A stretch of DNA of 61,113 nt from Variovorax boronicumulans NBRC 103145 (GTDB lineage Bacteria; Pseudomonadota; Gammaproteobacteria; Burkholderiales; Burkholderiaceae_C). Below are positions 60,994 through 61,113 of this stretch, piece by piece. The stretch lies in NCBI RefSeq assembly GCF_001591345.1, contig NZ_BCUS01000026.1:1-61113 (forward strand), read 5' to 3'. Position 1 is the stretch's first letter; each line of letters starts with the position of its first letter. A program made the position numbers and the translations under genes. The notes below the pieces were generated by a model. That model saw only the letters and a program-made list of their open reading frames with translations. It ran no database searches and was not told the DNA's origin.

Positions 60994-61113
60994 TCAAGAG
61001 CGCATCGCTTCGCTACATTGCCTCGCGCGCGGGCGGCATGCTCATCGTGCTGGCGTTGGTGGCCGTGCTGGTCTTCGTGCTCACGCGCGCCGCCTCGGGC
61101 GACCCCATCTCGG
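60990..61113 (+). CDS. ABC transporter permease, DppB-like (5' end only)
   Basis: Forty-one codons are visible before the window ends. ATG 60990 overlaps the lactonase-family stop. The sequence reads a short basic start with RYIASRAGGM, then a hydrophobic segment (LIVLALVAVLVFVLT) and RAASGDPIS, as at the start of DppB/OppB permeases (usually RAxPGDP). The rest lies downstream of the window. Confidence 0.85.
   Translation, partial: MIKSASLRYIASRAGGMLIVLALVAVLVFVLTRAASGDPIS

Overview
The window looks like a high-GC betaproteobacterial chromosome, most likely Comamonadaceae and probably Variovorax-like. This is inferred from gene content and order (petABC-sspA-sspB-tRNA-Thr, an RpfE-type gene coupled to recJ, lolC-lolD, a strong G/C third-position bias); no database search was possible.

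Layout. 1-6.3 kb: the 3' end of a giant VCBS/RTX adhesin gene followed by its type I secretion ATPase and membrane fusion protein. 6.5-11.6 kb: housekeeping genes, namely a DegS-like protease (minus strand), a translationally coupled MFS transporter / Nif3-family protein / pdxA trio, and mscL. 12.2-39.2 kb: a large exopolysaccharide (capsule-like) locus. 39.7 kb: a NarL-type response regulator. 40.6-45 kb: cytochrome bc1 (petABC), sspA, sspB and tRNA-Thr(TGT). 45-50.8 kb: a methyltransferase and cupin pair divergent from a 1049-residue SARP/STAND-type regulator, a PhnA/YjdM zinc-ribbon protein and an unknown membrane protein. 50.8-57.9 kb: recJ, an RpfE-type protein, lolC, lolD, an AAA-type kinase, an ECF sigma factor, a ClpP paralogue and a RidA protein. 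58.1-61.1 kb: the start of a peptide-type ABC importer operon with a lactonase-family beta-propeller, cut by the window edge.

The polysaccharide locus is the most interesting part. It encodes the export channel Wza, a four-gene pathway to a 2,3-diacetamido uronic acid sugar nucleotide (TviB/WbpO-type dehydrogenase, WlbA/WbpB, WlbB/WbpD and WlbC/WbpE homologues), flippase, polymerase, three glycosyltransferases, a GalE-type epimerase, and a PglC/PglD/PglE set which with the PglF/WbpM-type dehydratase at 33-35 kb predicts N,N'-diacetylbacillosamine (or a stereoisomer) as the lipid-linked first sugar. Wzb and Wzc lie on the opposite strand, separated from wza by the whole synthesis operon. At that join sit a tailspike-like beta-helix protein and a fragment of an IS110-family transposase. 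The locus ends with a yjbEFGH (gfcABCD)-like operon in which the GfcC-like and GfcD-like parts are fused into one protein. The centre of the locus (about 17-25 kb) is visibly AT-rich compared with its flanks, and the composition change begins inside the wlbC homologue, which suggests serotype-cassette exchange by recombination.

Regulatory signals seen directly are good rho-independent terminators after the PglF gene, petC and the tRNA, a clear sigma70-type promoter before petA, a terminator-like hairpin early in the yjbF homologue that could set the yjbE to yjbF expression ratio, and repeated GAAA-N5-TTTC dyads between ridA and the ABC importer.
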